DNA from: an uncultured Oscillospiraceae bacterium
GTDB taxonomy: Bacteria > Bacillota > Clostridia > Oscillospirales > Ruminococcaceae
Direction: 5' to 3'
Assembly: GCA_958403605.1 (NCBI GenBank)
Contig: CATXYA010000087.1
Span: 1-6,895, forward strand
Length of the DNA: 6,895 nucleotides
In this document: piece by piece, positions 1 through 5,205 of the stretch
Numbering within the stretch: position 1 is the stretch's first letter
How the letters are laid out: each line of letters begins with the position of its first letter
Position numbers and translations under genes: made by a program
The notes under the pieces: model-generated
What the model saw: the letters and a program-made list of their open reading frames with translations, nothing else
Databases searched by the model: none
What the model was told of the DNA's origin: nothing

Positions 1-53
1 CTTCCCCCGGTGGGGGAAGGTGGACGGCGTGGAACGCCGGACGGATGAGGGGG
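1..53. repeat. Nested hairpin element resembling a dispersed Oscillospiraceae repeat, cut by the window edge
   Basis: Seen: positions 1-8 and 12-19 form a perfect 8-bp inverted repeat (CTTCCCCC, loop GGT). A second perfect 6-bp stem lies at 25-30/34-39 (CGGCGT, loop GGA). On the minus strand the element reads CTCATCCGTC, then the inner hairpin, then CCACCTTCCCCC and the outer hairpin. I recall this pattern as a frequent intergenic repeat in high-GC Clostridia; that identification is from memory and was not searched. It lies just past the stop of the PHP gene, so it may also act as an RNA-stabilising or terminating structure. Its full extent to the left is not visible. The 54-74 stretch is GC-rich and holds a small stem (GGGCG/CGCCC, 51-55/58-62) but no gene. 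Confidence 0.55.
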
Positions 54-74
54 CGTCCGCCCGCCTCCCCCGCC

Positions 75-767
75 TCACAGCAGCTTTTGCAATACCGAAT
101 CCTCCGCCAGCTGCCAGGGGTCCGCGGCCACGTCCGCCAGCTGATGGGCGTCGGAGGAATGCAGCACTTCCAAACCGGAGGGCACAAAGCCCCGCCCGAT
201 GAGGCCCGGCAGCTTTTGCGGCAGGTGCACTTCCACGGCGGCAAAGCCCAGATCGTCCGGGAAGAGGCCCAGCACCGACAGCACGGAATAGCTGTCCGCG
301 TCGATGTGGGCGGGCACAGCCACGCCGCCCACGGCCTCGCACCGGCGCTTCGCCTCCGCCAGGCTCCAGGAAACAGCCCCCGTCAGCAGCTTTTCCACCG
401 TGCCGGTGACTTCATCGTTTTCGTCCATGACCAGCTGGCGGCCCCAGATCTGCTCGTCGTAGGGGAATGCTGGCAGCGCCGCGTACAGCGCCTCCCCGTA
501 GGCCAGCGCGTCCGCCACCGTGGGGAAATAGCACAGCAGGTGGATCTCCTCGGCGGTGTTCACCTCGATGCCCGGCAGCAGCCGCAGGCCGTAGGCTGCG
601 CACACCGTCTGCACGGCGGGCAGGTTGCGGGCGCTGTTGTGGTCGGTGACGGCGATGAGGTCGGCCCCCGCCAGCTTGGCAAACCCCGCCAGGTTGGCGG
701 GGGTCATATCGTCTTCCGCGCAGGGCGACAGGCAGGAATGGATGTGCAGGTCATACCGCAGCGCCAT
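75..767 (-). CDS. PHP-domain metallo-phosphoesterase
   Basis: A 230-residue single-domain PHP (polymerase and histidinol phosphatase) protein, cytoplasmic, with no signal peptide or membrane segment. The metal-binding motifs are all visible: DLHIHS at residues 6-11 (H8, H10), VTDHNS at 40-45, GIEVNT at 66-71 (E68), H76, PAHID at 152-156 (H154) and SSDAH at 204-208 (D206, H208). An intact trinuclear metal site and hydrolase activity on a phosphorylated substrate are therefore expected, but the substrate is unknown. The start has a purine-rich ribosome site (AAGGAAGGGG) upstream. It is the last gene of the minus-strand operon, 31 bases after the second DRTGG gene. PHP proteins are commonly found beside HydS-type hydrogenases in Clostridia. 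A role in removing a phosphate or degrading a nucleotide signal in hydrogen sensing is inference. Family call is firm; function is not. Confidence 0.93.
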   Translation of the reverse strand: MALRYDLHIHSCLSPCAEDDMTPANLAGFAKLAGADLIAVTDHNSARNLPAVQTVCAAYGLRLLPGIEVNTAEEIHLLCYFPTVADALAYGEALYAALPAFPYDEQIWGRQLVMDENDEVTGTVEKLLTGAVSWSLAEAKRRCEAVGGVAVPAHIDADSYSVLSVLGLFPDDLGFAAVEVHLPQKLPGLIGRGFVPSGLEVLHSSDAHQLADVAADPWQLAEDSVLQKLL

Positions 768-798
768 GCCGCCCGCCCCCCTTCCTTTTCTTTGGATC

Positions 799-1128
799 CT
801 ATAATTTCAGCAGCTTCGCCAGCCGCAGCGCGGCGTCGAATTCCGGCAGGTCCGTGGTGTAGACGGGGATCTCCTGCTCGGCGGCGCGGGCCGCGGCCTC
901 TTCGTCCAGCTGCGCGCCGTGGCACAGCACCACGCAGGCGCAGTCCGTCAAGGCGGCCACGGCGATGGTGTTGACGTTGCCCATCACCGTGAACCAGGCG
1001 GCGTCCGCGGGCAGACGGCCCATGGCCCAGCTGAGCAGATCGCCGGTGAAAACGCCGGTGACCGCCCGCGCAGGAGCGGGCACAGCGCAGGCAAAGCCGC
1101 ATGTAGCGGCAAATTCTTCCGTCGTCAT
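799..1128 (-). CDS. DRTGG-domain protein (second copy)
   Basis: A 109-residue protein made of one DRTGG-like domain. The segment GVFTGDLLSWAMGR (residues 25-38) matches the family's glycine/DLLS turn, followed by a conserved-looking strand NVNTIAVAALTDCACVVL (51-68) and a C-terminal helix. DRTGG domains occur next to CBS and phosphotransacetylase domains and are thought to bind small ligands; no enzymatic residue is evident. The start is uncertain. An upstream in-frame ATG at 1137 overlaps the hydrogenase stop as ATGA, but the AAAGGA ribosome site directly abuts it. The ATG at 1128 has that site at a normal 9-base spacing and is preferred. The gene follows the putative sensory hydrogenase almost without a gap, so the two are likely translationally coupled. 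It pairs with the DRTGG protein at 3477-3830; a shared complex is inferred. Confidence 0.82.
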   Translation of the reverse strand: MTTEEFAATCGFACAVPAPARAVTGVFTGDLLSWAMGRLPADAAWFTVMGNVNTIAVAALTDCACVVLCHGAQLDEEAAARAAEQEIPVYTTDLPEFDAALRLAKLLKL

Positions 1129-1133
1129 GGCGC

Positions 1134-2405
1134 TCATTCCTTTCCCAGGGCCTTCAACACGGCCTCCATGCGGCGGCGCATCAGCACCGTGCAGTCGTCC
1201 ACGGAGGCCTTGCCGCGCACCACATCCTCCGCCAAAGCGGAACAGGTGGGCGCGCCGCAGCTGCCGCAGTCCAGGCCGGGCAGGTCGGCCAAAATTTCCT
1301 CCATGCGGTTGTAGCGGGCAAAGCGCTCGGCCATGGTGCCGCCCAGCTCCATCACGGGGTCATACGTCAAATCGGTGTCCCAGCGCATGGGCTCCGGGAT
1401 CTCCTCCGGCAGATGGTTGCGGCTCACCGGGGCGTAGCGGCGCAGATGCTTGATCTTCGCCTTGGCGATGTAGGGGTTTTCCACCTGCAGCACGCCGCCC
1501 ACGCAGCCGCCCGCGCAGGCGTTCAGCTCCACAAATTCCAGGTGCTGGTACTTTTCGTCCTCCAGGTCCTCCAGGACGCGGATGACGTTTTCAATGCCGT
1601 CCGCGGCCAGATAACTGTCCGTGGCAATGAGGCCCGCCGCCTCGCCGCCGCTCTCGGCCCAGCCCAGGCCGATGCGCCCGGCGCTGGCCAGGTAGTCCAG
1701 CGGGCCGATGGCCTTCATGGCTTCCAGCAGCGCGGGATAGATCTCCTTGATGGCCACCGCGCCGTCCACCGCGCTTTTTTCCGAGCCGATGGGCCAGTGG
1801 ATGGCCGTCACCTTGGCCGGGCAGGGCGTCAGGAAGATGCAGCCGATCGCGCTCTCCGGCAGGCCGGTTTTGGCCACAGCCTCTTTTTTCGCCATGCGCG
1901 CGGCCAGCTCCATGGGCGCCACTAAGGGCAGCACATGGTCGATGAGCTGCGGGAAGCGCACGCGGATGAGCCGCGTCACCGCCGGGCATGCCGAGCTGAC
2001 GACGGGCTGGGCGATGGCGCCGGACTGCAGAATGCGCCGCGTGGCCTCGCTGACGAGCTCCGCCGCCTTGGCCACCTCGAACACCGCGTCGAACCCCATG
2101 TGCAGCAGCGCCGCCAGCACCAGGTCCTGCTCGTCCAGGTTGTTGTACTGCCCGTAGAGGCTGGGCGGTGGCAGGGCGACGGTGTATTGGAACTTCTGCA
2201 AAATGGACAGCGGGTCCGAGATCGGCTTTTTGGCGTGATGGGGGCAGATGCGGATGCACTCGCCGCAGTCGATGCAGCGCTCGGCGTCAATGGCCGCTTT
2301 GCCGTCCCGCACGCGGATGGCCTCGGTGGGGCAGCGCTTGATGCAGTTGATGCAGCCCTTGCATTTGTCCTTGTCCAGCGTGACGGCATGGATGAACTTT
2401 TCCAC
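1134..2405 (-). CDS. hydS: Putative sensory [FeFe]-hydrogenase (HydS/HsfB type)
   Basis: A 423-residue iron-sulfur protein. The N-terminus carries two 4Fe-4S ferredoxin motifs (C15, C18, C21, C25 and C44, C47, C50, C54). The hydrogenase large-subunit domain follows, with three H-cluster motifs: SSACPAV (C140), TPCPAK (C194, K197) and NACAGGCVGG (C296, C300). At the C-terminus is a further CxxCx4C...C cluster motif (C379, C382, C387, C404). All four cubane cysteines are kept. The residue before C140 is alanine, where catalytic enzymes have the proton-relay cysteine, and the usual methionines of motifs 2 and 3 are T192 and N294. This is typical of the putative H2-sensing class rather than the H2-producing HydA class. 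There is no PAS domain. The start is GTG, set by AGAAAGGAGG eight bases upstream; an in-frame ATG further up would read through that site. Sensing H2 or redox state for control of neighbouring genes is inferred from family and context. Confidence 0.9.
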   Translation of the reverse strand: MEKFIHAVTLDKDKCKGCINCIKRCPTEAIRVRDGKAAIDAERCIDCGECIRICPHHAKKPISDPLSILQKFQYTVALPPPSLYGQYNNLDEQDLVLAALLHMGFDAVFEVAKAAELVSEATRRILQSGAIAQPVVSSACPAVTRLIRVRFPQLIDHVLPLVAPMELAARMAKKEAVAKTGLPESAIGCIFLTPCPAKVTAIHWPIGSEKSAVDGAVAIKEIYPALLEAMKAIGPLDYLASAGRIGLGWAESGGEAAGLIATDSYLAADGIENVIRVLEDLEDEKYQHLEFVELNACAGGCVGGVLQVENPYIAKAKIKHLRRYAPVSRNHLPEEIPEPMRWDTDLTYDPVMELGGTMAERFARYNRMEEILADLPGLDCGSCGAPTCSALAEDVVRGKASVDDCTVLMRRRMEAVLKALGKE

Positions 2406-2413
2406 GGGCGCCG

Positions 2414-2423
2414 CCTCCTTTCT
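2414..2423 (-). promoter_or_regulatory. Ribosome binding site that fixes the GTG start of hydS
   Basis: On the minus strand AGAAAGGAGG lies 8 bases before GTG (2403-2405). Upstream in-frame ATGs (2462 and 2492 regions; also 2436-2438) would place this purine tract inside the coding region, so the GTG is the better start. Confidence 0.75.
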
Positions 2424-2425
2424 TC

Positions 2426-2441
2426 CTGATGCACGCATCAG
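2426..2441. promoter_or_regulatory. 16-bp palindrome just upstream of the hydS ribosome site
   Basis: CTGATGC-AC-GCATCAG is a perfect 7-bp inverted repeat with a 2-base centre, lying between the membrane-protein gene and hydS. The two-base centre suits a protein-bound dyad better than an RNA hairpin. It could also form a 6-bp stem with a 4-base loop just before the ribosome site. No regulator is recognised, and there is no U-tract for a terminator. Confidence 0.4.
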
Positions 2442-2445
2442 TGGC

Positions 2446-2461
2446 CCGGCTTTACAGCCGG
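2446..2461 (-). other. Hairpin with a GTAA loop straddling the stop codon of the membrane-protein gene
   Basis: On the minus strand CCGGCT-GTAA-AGCCGG is a perfect 6-bp stem closed by a GNRA-type tetraloop, and the TAA stop codon sits in the loop. No run of T follows, so it is not a classic intrinsic terminator. It may mark a transcript-processing or partial-attenuation point between the membrane gene and hydS. Confidence 0.35.
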
Positions 2462-2973
2462 CAGAGCGCCAGCAGGACGATGCCTGCGGCAAAAAACACT
2501 GCCGCCCACGCCAAGTCTCCCCAGATGGAGCGCATCAGAGCGGGGTCTCCCTCTAAAATATATTCAGCGGGTCGCGCCGGGTCATACCCCACACGGACGC
2601 GCTGGCCGATGTGCCACAGCCCCGCCTTGTTGCCCAGGCTGGGGATCCAGGTTTTTTCCCCGTTTGCGGCGGAAAAGCGCACACAGGGGTAATGGGTCCA
2701 GGGGGTCAGCGCCTGTAAAAAACTAATGCCGCCGTTGTTGCCGTGGATGGTGCTGCGCGACCAGGTGCGGAACGTATCCTGGGGCACCTCGCCCTCCTGG
2801 GCATACCGGTCCGGCCGCGCGGGCACACAATGATGCACCATGCCGCATACTATCCCCTCGGTCTCTTCCGGGAAGTTCTTGGCACGGCGCAAAGCGGCCC
2901 ATTCGGCAATTGCCAGAACGATAAAGGCCACCGCGGCCACCAAACACATCATCCCAATCCCAAATCCGAACAT
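2452..2973 (-). CDS. Small two-TM membrane protein, DUF3592-like
   Basis: A 173-residue protein with one hydrophobic helix near the N-terminus (about residues 4-24), a soluble middle and a second hydrophobic helix at the C-terminus (about 153-172). The middle carries the pattern HYPCVRF, then GQRVRVGYDPARPAEYILEGD, as in DUF3592-type proteins, where a beta-rich domain sits between two helices. Function is unknown. The start at 2973 has AGAAAGGGGG eight bases upstream; an in-frame GTG at 3015 is possible but less likely. It interrupts the sensory operon, with 81 bases before it and 46 after, whereas the neighbouring sensory genes overlap or nearly touch. Base composition looks less GC-rich than the flanking genes in the lines I inspected, which suggests a later insertion. 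No link to hydrogen metabolism can be read from the sequence. Confidence 0.8.
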   Translation of the reverse strand: MFGFGIGMMCLVAAVAFIVLAIAEWAALRRAKNFPEETEGIVCGMVHHCVPARPDRYAQEGEVPQDTFRTWSRSTIHGNNGGISFLQALTPWTHYPCVRFSAANGEKTWIPSLGNKAGLWHIGQRVRVGYDPARPAEYILEGDPALMRSIWGDLAWAAVFFAAGIVLLALCRL

Positions 2974-3054
2974 CGGGCAAGCCCCCTTTCTCCCAAGCAC
3001 AAATGCTATCCTCACCGGCGAATTTCAAAGTCCGCTGTGCGGCAGCCGGTCTTT

Positions 3055-3480
3055 TTATCCCATCTTCACGCTCATGTTCACGGTGGTGCCCTGGCCCACC
3101 TGCGACTGGATGTCGAAGGTATCGGTATATTTCTTCATGTTGGGCAGGCCCATGCCCGCGCCGAAGCCCAGGCTGCGCACCTCGTCGGGCGCGGTGCTCC
3201 AGCCCTCGCGCATGGCGAGGCCGATGTCCGCGATGCCCGGGCCCGTGTCCTTTAGCGTCATGGTGACCGCGTCGCCGGAAATGGCGACGTCGATCTCGCC
3301 GCCGCCCGCGTGGATGGCGAGGTTGATCTCGCCCTCATACAGCGCAATGGCCACGCGGCGCACGGTGTCCGCGGGCAGGCCCAGTTTTTTCAGGCGGCGC
3401 TTGAGGTCGGCGCTGGCCTCGCCCGCGCGGGTAAAATCGTCGCCGGGCACCTGGTAATGCAGATGGATGGCCTCGCTCAT
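3055..3480 (-). CDS. Anti-sigma-factor/RsbW-RsbT-like ATP-binding protein
   Basis: A 141-residue GHKL-fold ATPase domain with no other domain. Visible motifs are the N box ALYEGEINLAIHA (residues 46-58, with E49 and N53), the G1 box DTGPGI (78-83) and the G2 box GFGAGMGLPNMKKY (105-118). This is the arrangement of the serine-kinase branch (RsbW, RsbT, SpoIIAB), which phosphorylates partner proteins or binds sigma factors. No STAS-domain partner or sigma factor is encoded in the window, so its target is unknown. The start overlaps the stop of the upstream DRTGG gene by four bases (ATGA), and GGGGAGG lies about 8 bases before it, so the two are translationally coupled. Such proteins recur next to HydS-type hydrogenases. 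A kinase role in relaying a hydrogen or redox signal is inferred. Confidence 0.9.
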   Translation of the reverse strand: MSEAIHLHYQVPGDDFTRAGEASADLKRRLKKLGLPADTVRRVAIALYEGEINLAIHAGGGEIDVAISGDAVTMTLKDTGPGIADIGLAMREGWSTAPDEVRSLGFGAGMGLPNMKKYTDTFDIQSQVGQGTTVNMSVKMG

Positions 3481-3830
3481 GACACCGCCTCCCCGCCCCG
3501 CAGGCCCTGGGCGTACAGCGTGCCGCAGGCCGTGAACATGGGCATGGTGGTGCGCAGCACGGCGATGCCCCGCTGCGCCGCCATGTCCAGCAGTGCGTCA
3601 TCCGGCGTTTTGCCGCGCACAAAGACGATGCACACCATGTCCATCATGTCCGCCGTGCGCACCACCTGCGGGTTGTTGAGGCCCGTCAGCAGTACGCCCT
3701 GCTCCTTTACATAGGCCAGAACATCGCTCATCATATCGCTGCCGCAGGCGCCGTGCACCTCGTGCGCCAGGTCCGCGTCCGGCGTCAGCAGCTGGGCGTT
3801 CAGCGCCGTTTGGATATCGGAGATCTTCAT
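3477..3830 (-). CDS. DRTGG-domain protein (first copy)
   Basis: A 117-residue single-domain protein and the first gene of the minus-strand operon. It begins with a short helix (MKISDIQTALNAQLL), then has the characteristic HGACGSDMMSDVLAYV (residues 26-41), the strand GVLLTGLNNPQVVRTA (45-60) and a second half with VCIVFVRGKTPDDALLDMA and a TT-containing turn. This fits the DRTGG fold, a presumed ligand-binding or protein-interaction module without catalytic residues. It precedes the ATP-binding protein with an ATGA overlap, so the two products are probably made in a fixed ratio and may bind each other. The ribosome site is modest (GGGAG, about 9 bases before ATG). A promoter at 3881-3909 lies upstream. 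The ligand is unknown. Confidence 0.85.
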   Translation of the reverse strand: MKISDIQTALNAQLLTPDADLAHEVHGACGSDMMSDVLAYVKEQGVLLTGLNNPQVVRTADMMDMVCIVFVRGKTPDDALLDMAAQRGIAVLRTTMPMFTACGTLYAQGLRGGEAVS

Positions 3831-3880
3831 TCTTCACCGCTCCCATCCTGTTTTGGGCAATCCGCTGGGTCCTTACTTTG

Positions 3881-3909
3881 ATTATACGGGATTGCGCGGC
3901 GCTCCGCAA
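3881..3909 (-). promoter_or_regulatory. Sigma-A-type promoter for the sensory operon
   Basis: On the minus strand TTGCGG (3909-3904) and TATAAT (3886-3881) are separated by exactly 17 bases. The -10 is a perfect consensus; the -35 matches only in TTG. The expected start is near 3874, giving a leader of about 45 bases before the ATG at 3830. A 7-bp inverted repeat (GCAATCC 3857-3863, GGATTGC 3889-3895) brackets the -10 and start region and may be an operator. Confidence 0.6.
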
Positions 3910-3920
3910 GGCGGGCGGCG

Positions 3921-3990
3921 TGGAAAACCATTGGCTATTTGCACAGTTTTTGTCGAAAAAATTCTACCTTTGTATGAATTGGAAACCATT
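3921..3990. repeat. Pair of TGGAAA(A)CCATT direct repeats in the divergent control region
   Basis: TGGAAAACCATT (3921-3932) and TGGAAACCATT (3980-3990) recur 59 bases apart, differing by one A. Each contains a small dyad TGG-A(3-4)-CCA. They lie between the two divergent promoters, a suitable place for a regulator shared by both operons. No protein family is recognised from the motif. Confidence 0.4.
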
Positions 3991-3995
3991 TAAAG

Positions 3996-4013
3996 CTGTC
4001 GTTTTTTTAACAG
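3996..4013. promoter_or_regulatory. Candidate Rex-type operator in the hydC promoter
   Basis: CTGTCGTTTTTTTAACAG has TGT and ACA triplets separated by exactly 10 bases, the geometry of the Firmicutes Rex site (TTGTTAA-N4-TTAACAA). The right half (TTAACAG) matches 6 of 7 positions; the left half keeps only TGT. It lies just upstream of the -10 element at 4022, where binding would block RNA polymerase. Rex represses NADH-linked fermentation genes, including hydrogenase genes in some Clostridia. The assignment is inferred. Confidence 0.45.
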
Positions 4014-4018
4014 CCTTC

Positions 4019-4027
4019 TGATATAAT
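4019..4027 (+). promoter_or_regulatory. Extended -10 promoter for the hydrogenase operon
   Basis: TGATATAAT contains the perfect -10 hexamer TATAAT (4022-4027) preceded by the TGn extension. At 17-18 bases upstream there is only a poor -35 (TCGTTT or GTCGTT), so the extension probably compensates. Transcription would begin near 4034, leaving a leader of about 70 bases. A weaker alternative, TTGTCG-N17-TATGAA, lies at 3950-3978. Confidence 0.65.
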
Positions 4028-4038
4028 TTATGTGTATA

Positions 4039-4080
4039 TGCAGGCGGCAAGCAACATGCGAGCGAGGAACTGTGCCTGCA
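4039..4080 (+). other. Stem-loop in the 5' leader of the hydrogenase operon
   Basis: TGCAGGC (4039-4045) is complementary to GCCTGCA (4074-4080), with a possible extra G-U pair inside. It closes a 28-base loop and ends 10 bases before the hydC ribosome site (GGGAGG, 4091-4096). The predicted RNA start at about 4034 puts this stem at the very 5' end. It could stabilise the message or bind a regulator. No known riboswitch class is recognised. Confidence 0.4.
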
Positions 4081-4104
4081 ACCATCAGACGGGAGGATGT
4101 TTTT

Positions 4105-4593
4105 ATGAGGCGCTTTTCCAGTGTGCCGTTCACCGGCACCAAAGAGCAGGAGGAACAGCTGGTCGCCTGGCTGCGCGAACACCGCGAGATGCCGGGCGTC
4201 GCGATGCCCGCCCTGCAAAAGGCCCAGGAGATCTACGGGTATCTGCCCATCGAGGTGCAGCGCATCGTGGCCGATGAGCTGGGCAGGCCCCTGGCGGAGA
4301 TCTACGGGATCTCCACGTTCTATTCGCAGTTCAGCCTGTGCCCCAAGGGCGCGTACAAGGTCAGCGTCTGCCTGGGCACGGCGTGCTATGTCAAAGGCAG
4401 CGGCAAGATCTATGAAAAGCTGCAGGAAAAATTGGGGATCACTGGCGGGGAATGCACCGCCGACGGCAAGTTCAGCCTGGACGCCTGCCGCTGCATCGGC
4501 GCCTGCGGCCTGGCCCCGGTCATGACCATCAACGACGACGTCTACGGCCGCCTGACGGGCGACGAACTGGACGACATTCTGGCAAAGTACTGA
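4105..4593 (+). CDS. hydC: NuoE-like [2Fe-2S] subunit of electron-bifurcating [FeFe]-hydrogenase
   Basis: A 162-residue thioredoxin-fold [2Fe-2S] protein of the complex I 24-kDa/NuoE family. A helical N-terminal part (about residues 14-70) includes the family segment GYLP...GRPLAEIYGISTFYSQF. The cluster ligands follow: C89 and C94 (CLGTAC) and C130 and C134 (CIGAC). In bifurcating hydrogenases this subunit carries electrons in the cytoplasmic complex formed with HydB and HydA. The start at 4105 is set by GGGAGG with 8 bases spacing; the frame stays open upstream to 4030, but that part lacks a ribosome site and overlaps the promoter leader. It is the first gene of the plus-strand operon. A short hairpin (GCCTG-ACG-CAGGC, 4598-4610) lies just after the stop. 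Confidence 0.94.
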   Translation: MRRFSSVPFTGTKEQEEQLVAWLREHREMPGVAMPALQKAQEIYGYLPIEVQRIVADELGRPLAEIYGISTFYSQFSLCPKGAYKVSVCLGTACYVKGSGKIYEKLQEKLGITGGECTADGKFSLDACRCIGACGLAPVMTINDDVYGRLTGDELDDILAKY

Positions 4594-4647
4594 TTTTGCC
4601 TGACGCAGGCCCCATCAAAAGGCTGTTGAAGGGAAGGAGTTCACCGC

Positions 4648-5205
4648 ATGCAGGAGCTTTCGATGAACGTGCTTGATGTTGCCGAGAACGCGGTGGCGGC
4701 TGAAGCTACCCTGACCGCCGTGACCCTTGCCATCGACACCGCGGCCAAGCGGTTGGACCTCACCATCGCCGACAACGGCAAGGGCATGCCGCCCGAGGTG
4801 GCCGCCCGCGTCACCGATCCGTTCTACACCACGCGCACCACCCGCAAGGTGGGCCTGGGGCTGCCATTTTTGAAGATGGCGGCGGAGCTGACCGGCGGCG
4901 GCATGGAGCTTGCCAGCGAGGTGGGCCGGGGCACCACGGTGCACGCCTGGTTCACCCTGGGGCACATCGACCTGGCGCCTTTGGGCGATATGGCCGCCAC
5001 CATGGCGGGGCTGATCCAATGCAACCCGGACGTGGATTTTGTGTACACGGTGGAGGCCGACGGCCAGCGCTTTTGCGCCGACACCCGGGAGCTGCGCGCC
5101 ATTTTGGACGGCGTGCCCTTCTCCGAGCCCAGCGTGGCGCTGTGGCTGCGGGAGTATTTTGCAGAAAACACACAAACCTTACTGAAAAGGAGCAACGCAG
5201 TATGA
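4648..5205 (+). CDS. Histidine-kinase-type ATPase domain protein without phosphoacceptor domain (HydE-like of hydCEDBA clusters)
   Basis: A 185-residue protein. Residues 1-105 form a GHKL ATP-binding domain: N box LDVAENAV (9-16, N14), G1 DNGKGM (42-47), F box DPFYTTR (57-63) and G2 KVGLGLPFLKMAAE (67-80). There is no HisKA domain, no phosphoacceptor histidine motif and no sensor or membrane segment. Residues of about 106-185 form a C-terminal region I do not recognise, containing GDMAATMAGLIQCNPDVD. The start has AAGGAG eight bases upstream. The gene sits between hydC and the small ferredoxin, the place held by the ATPase-like gene in the A. woodii hydCEDBA cluster; as I recall, that product was not part of the purified hydrogenase. 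A regulatory or assembly role is inferred. It is unrelated to the maturase also called HydE. Its end overlaps the next gene by four bases (ATGA). Confidence 0.9.
   Translation: MQELSMNVLDVAENAVAAEATLTAVTLAIDTAAKRLDLTIADNGKGMPPEVAARVTDPFYTTRTTRKVGLGLPFLKMAAELTGGGMELASEVGRGTTVHAWFTLGHIDLAPLGDMAATMAGLIQCNPDVDFVYTVEADGQRFCADTRELRAILDGVPFSEPSVALWLREYFAENTQTLLKRSNAV

Noticed and set aside
45..974. A 309-codon plus-strand open frame
   Set aside because: It lies antisense to the PHP and DRTGG genes, whose motifs are clear. Its translation is low-complexity, rich in R, G, H and A, as expected of a high-GC shadow.
1134..2405. Calling this gene the catalytic hydrogenase HydA
   Set aside because: The H-cluster motifs lack the proton-relay cysteine and the usual methionines, and the protein lacks the longer N-terminal cluster domains of bifurcating HydA. 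HydA is expected after hydB, outside the window.
3030..3051. Imperfect stem-loop (GTCCGCTG/CAGCCGGTC) followed on the plus strand by CTTTTTAT, resembling a terminator
   Set aside because: The T-run is on the plus strand, where no gene ends. The stem has a mismatch and a bulge. For minus-strand transcripts only a short TTT follows, so terminator function is not supported.
3950..3978. Second plus-strand promoter TTGTCG-N17-TATGAA
   Set aside because: Both hexamers match only 4 of 6 positions, and the extended -10 at 4019-4027 is a much better candidate. It is kept only as an alternative.
4598..4610. Short hairpin GCCTG-ACG-CAGGC after hydC
   Set aside because: A 5-bp stem without a downstream T-run is too weak to call a terminator, and the following genes clearly belong to the same operon.
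4615..5175. A 186-codon minus-strand open frame
   Set aside because: It is antisense to the ATPase gene at 4648-5205, which has all GHKL boxes and a ribosome site.
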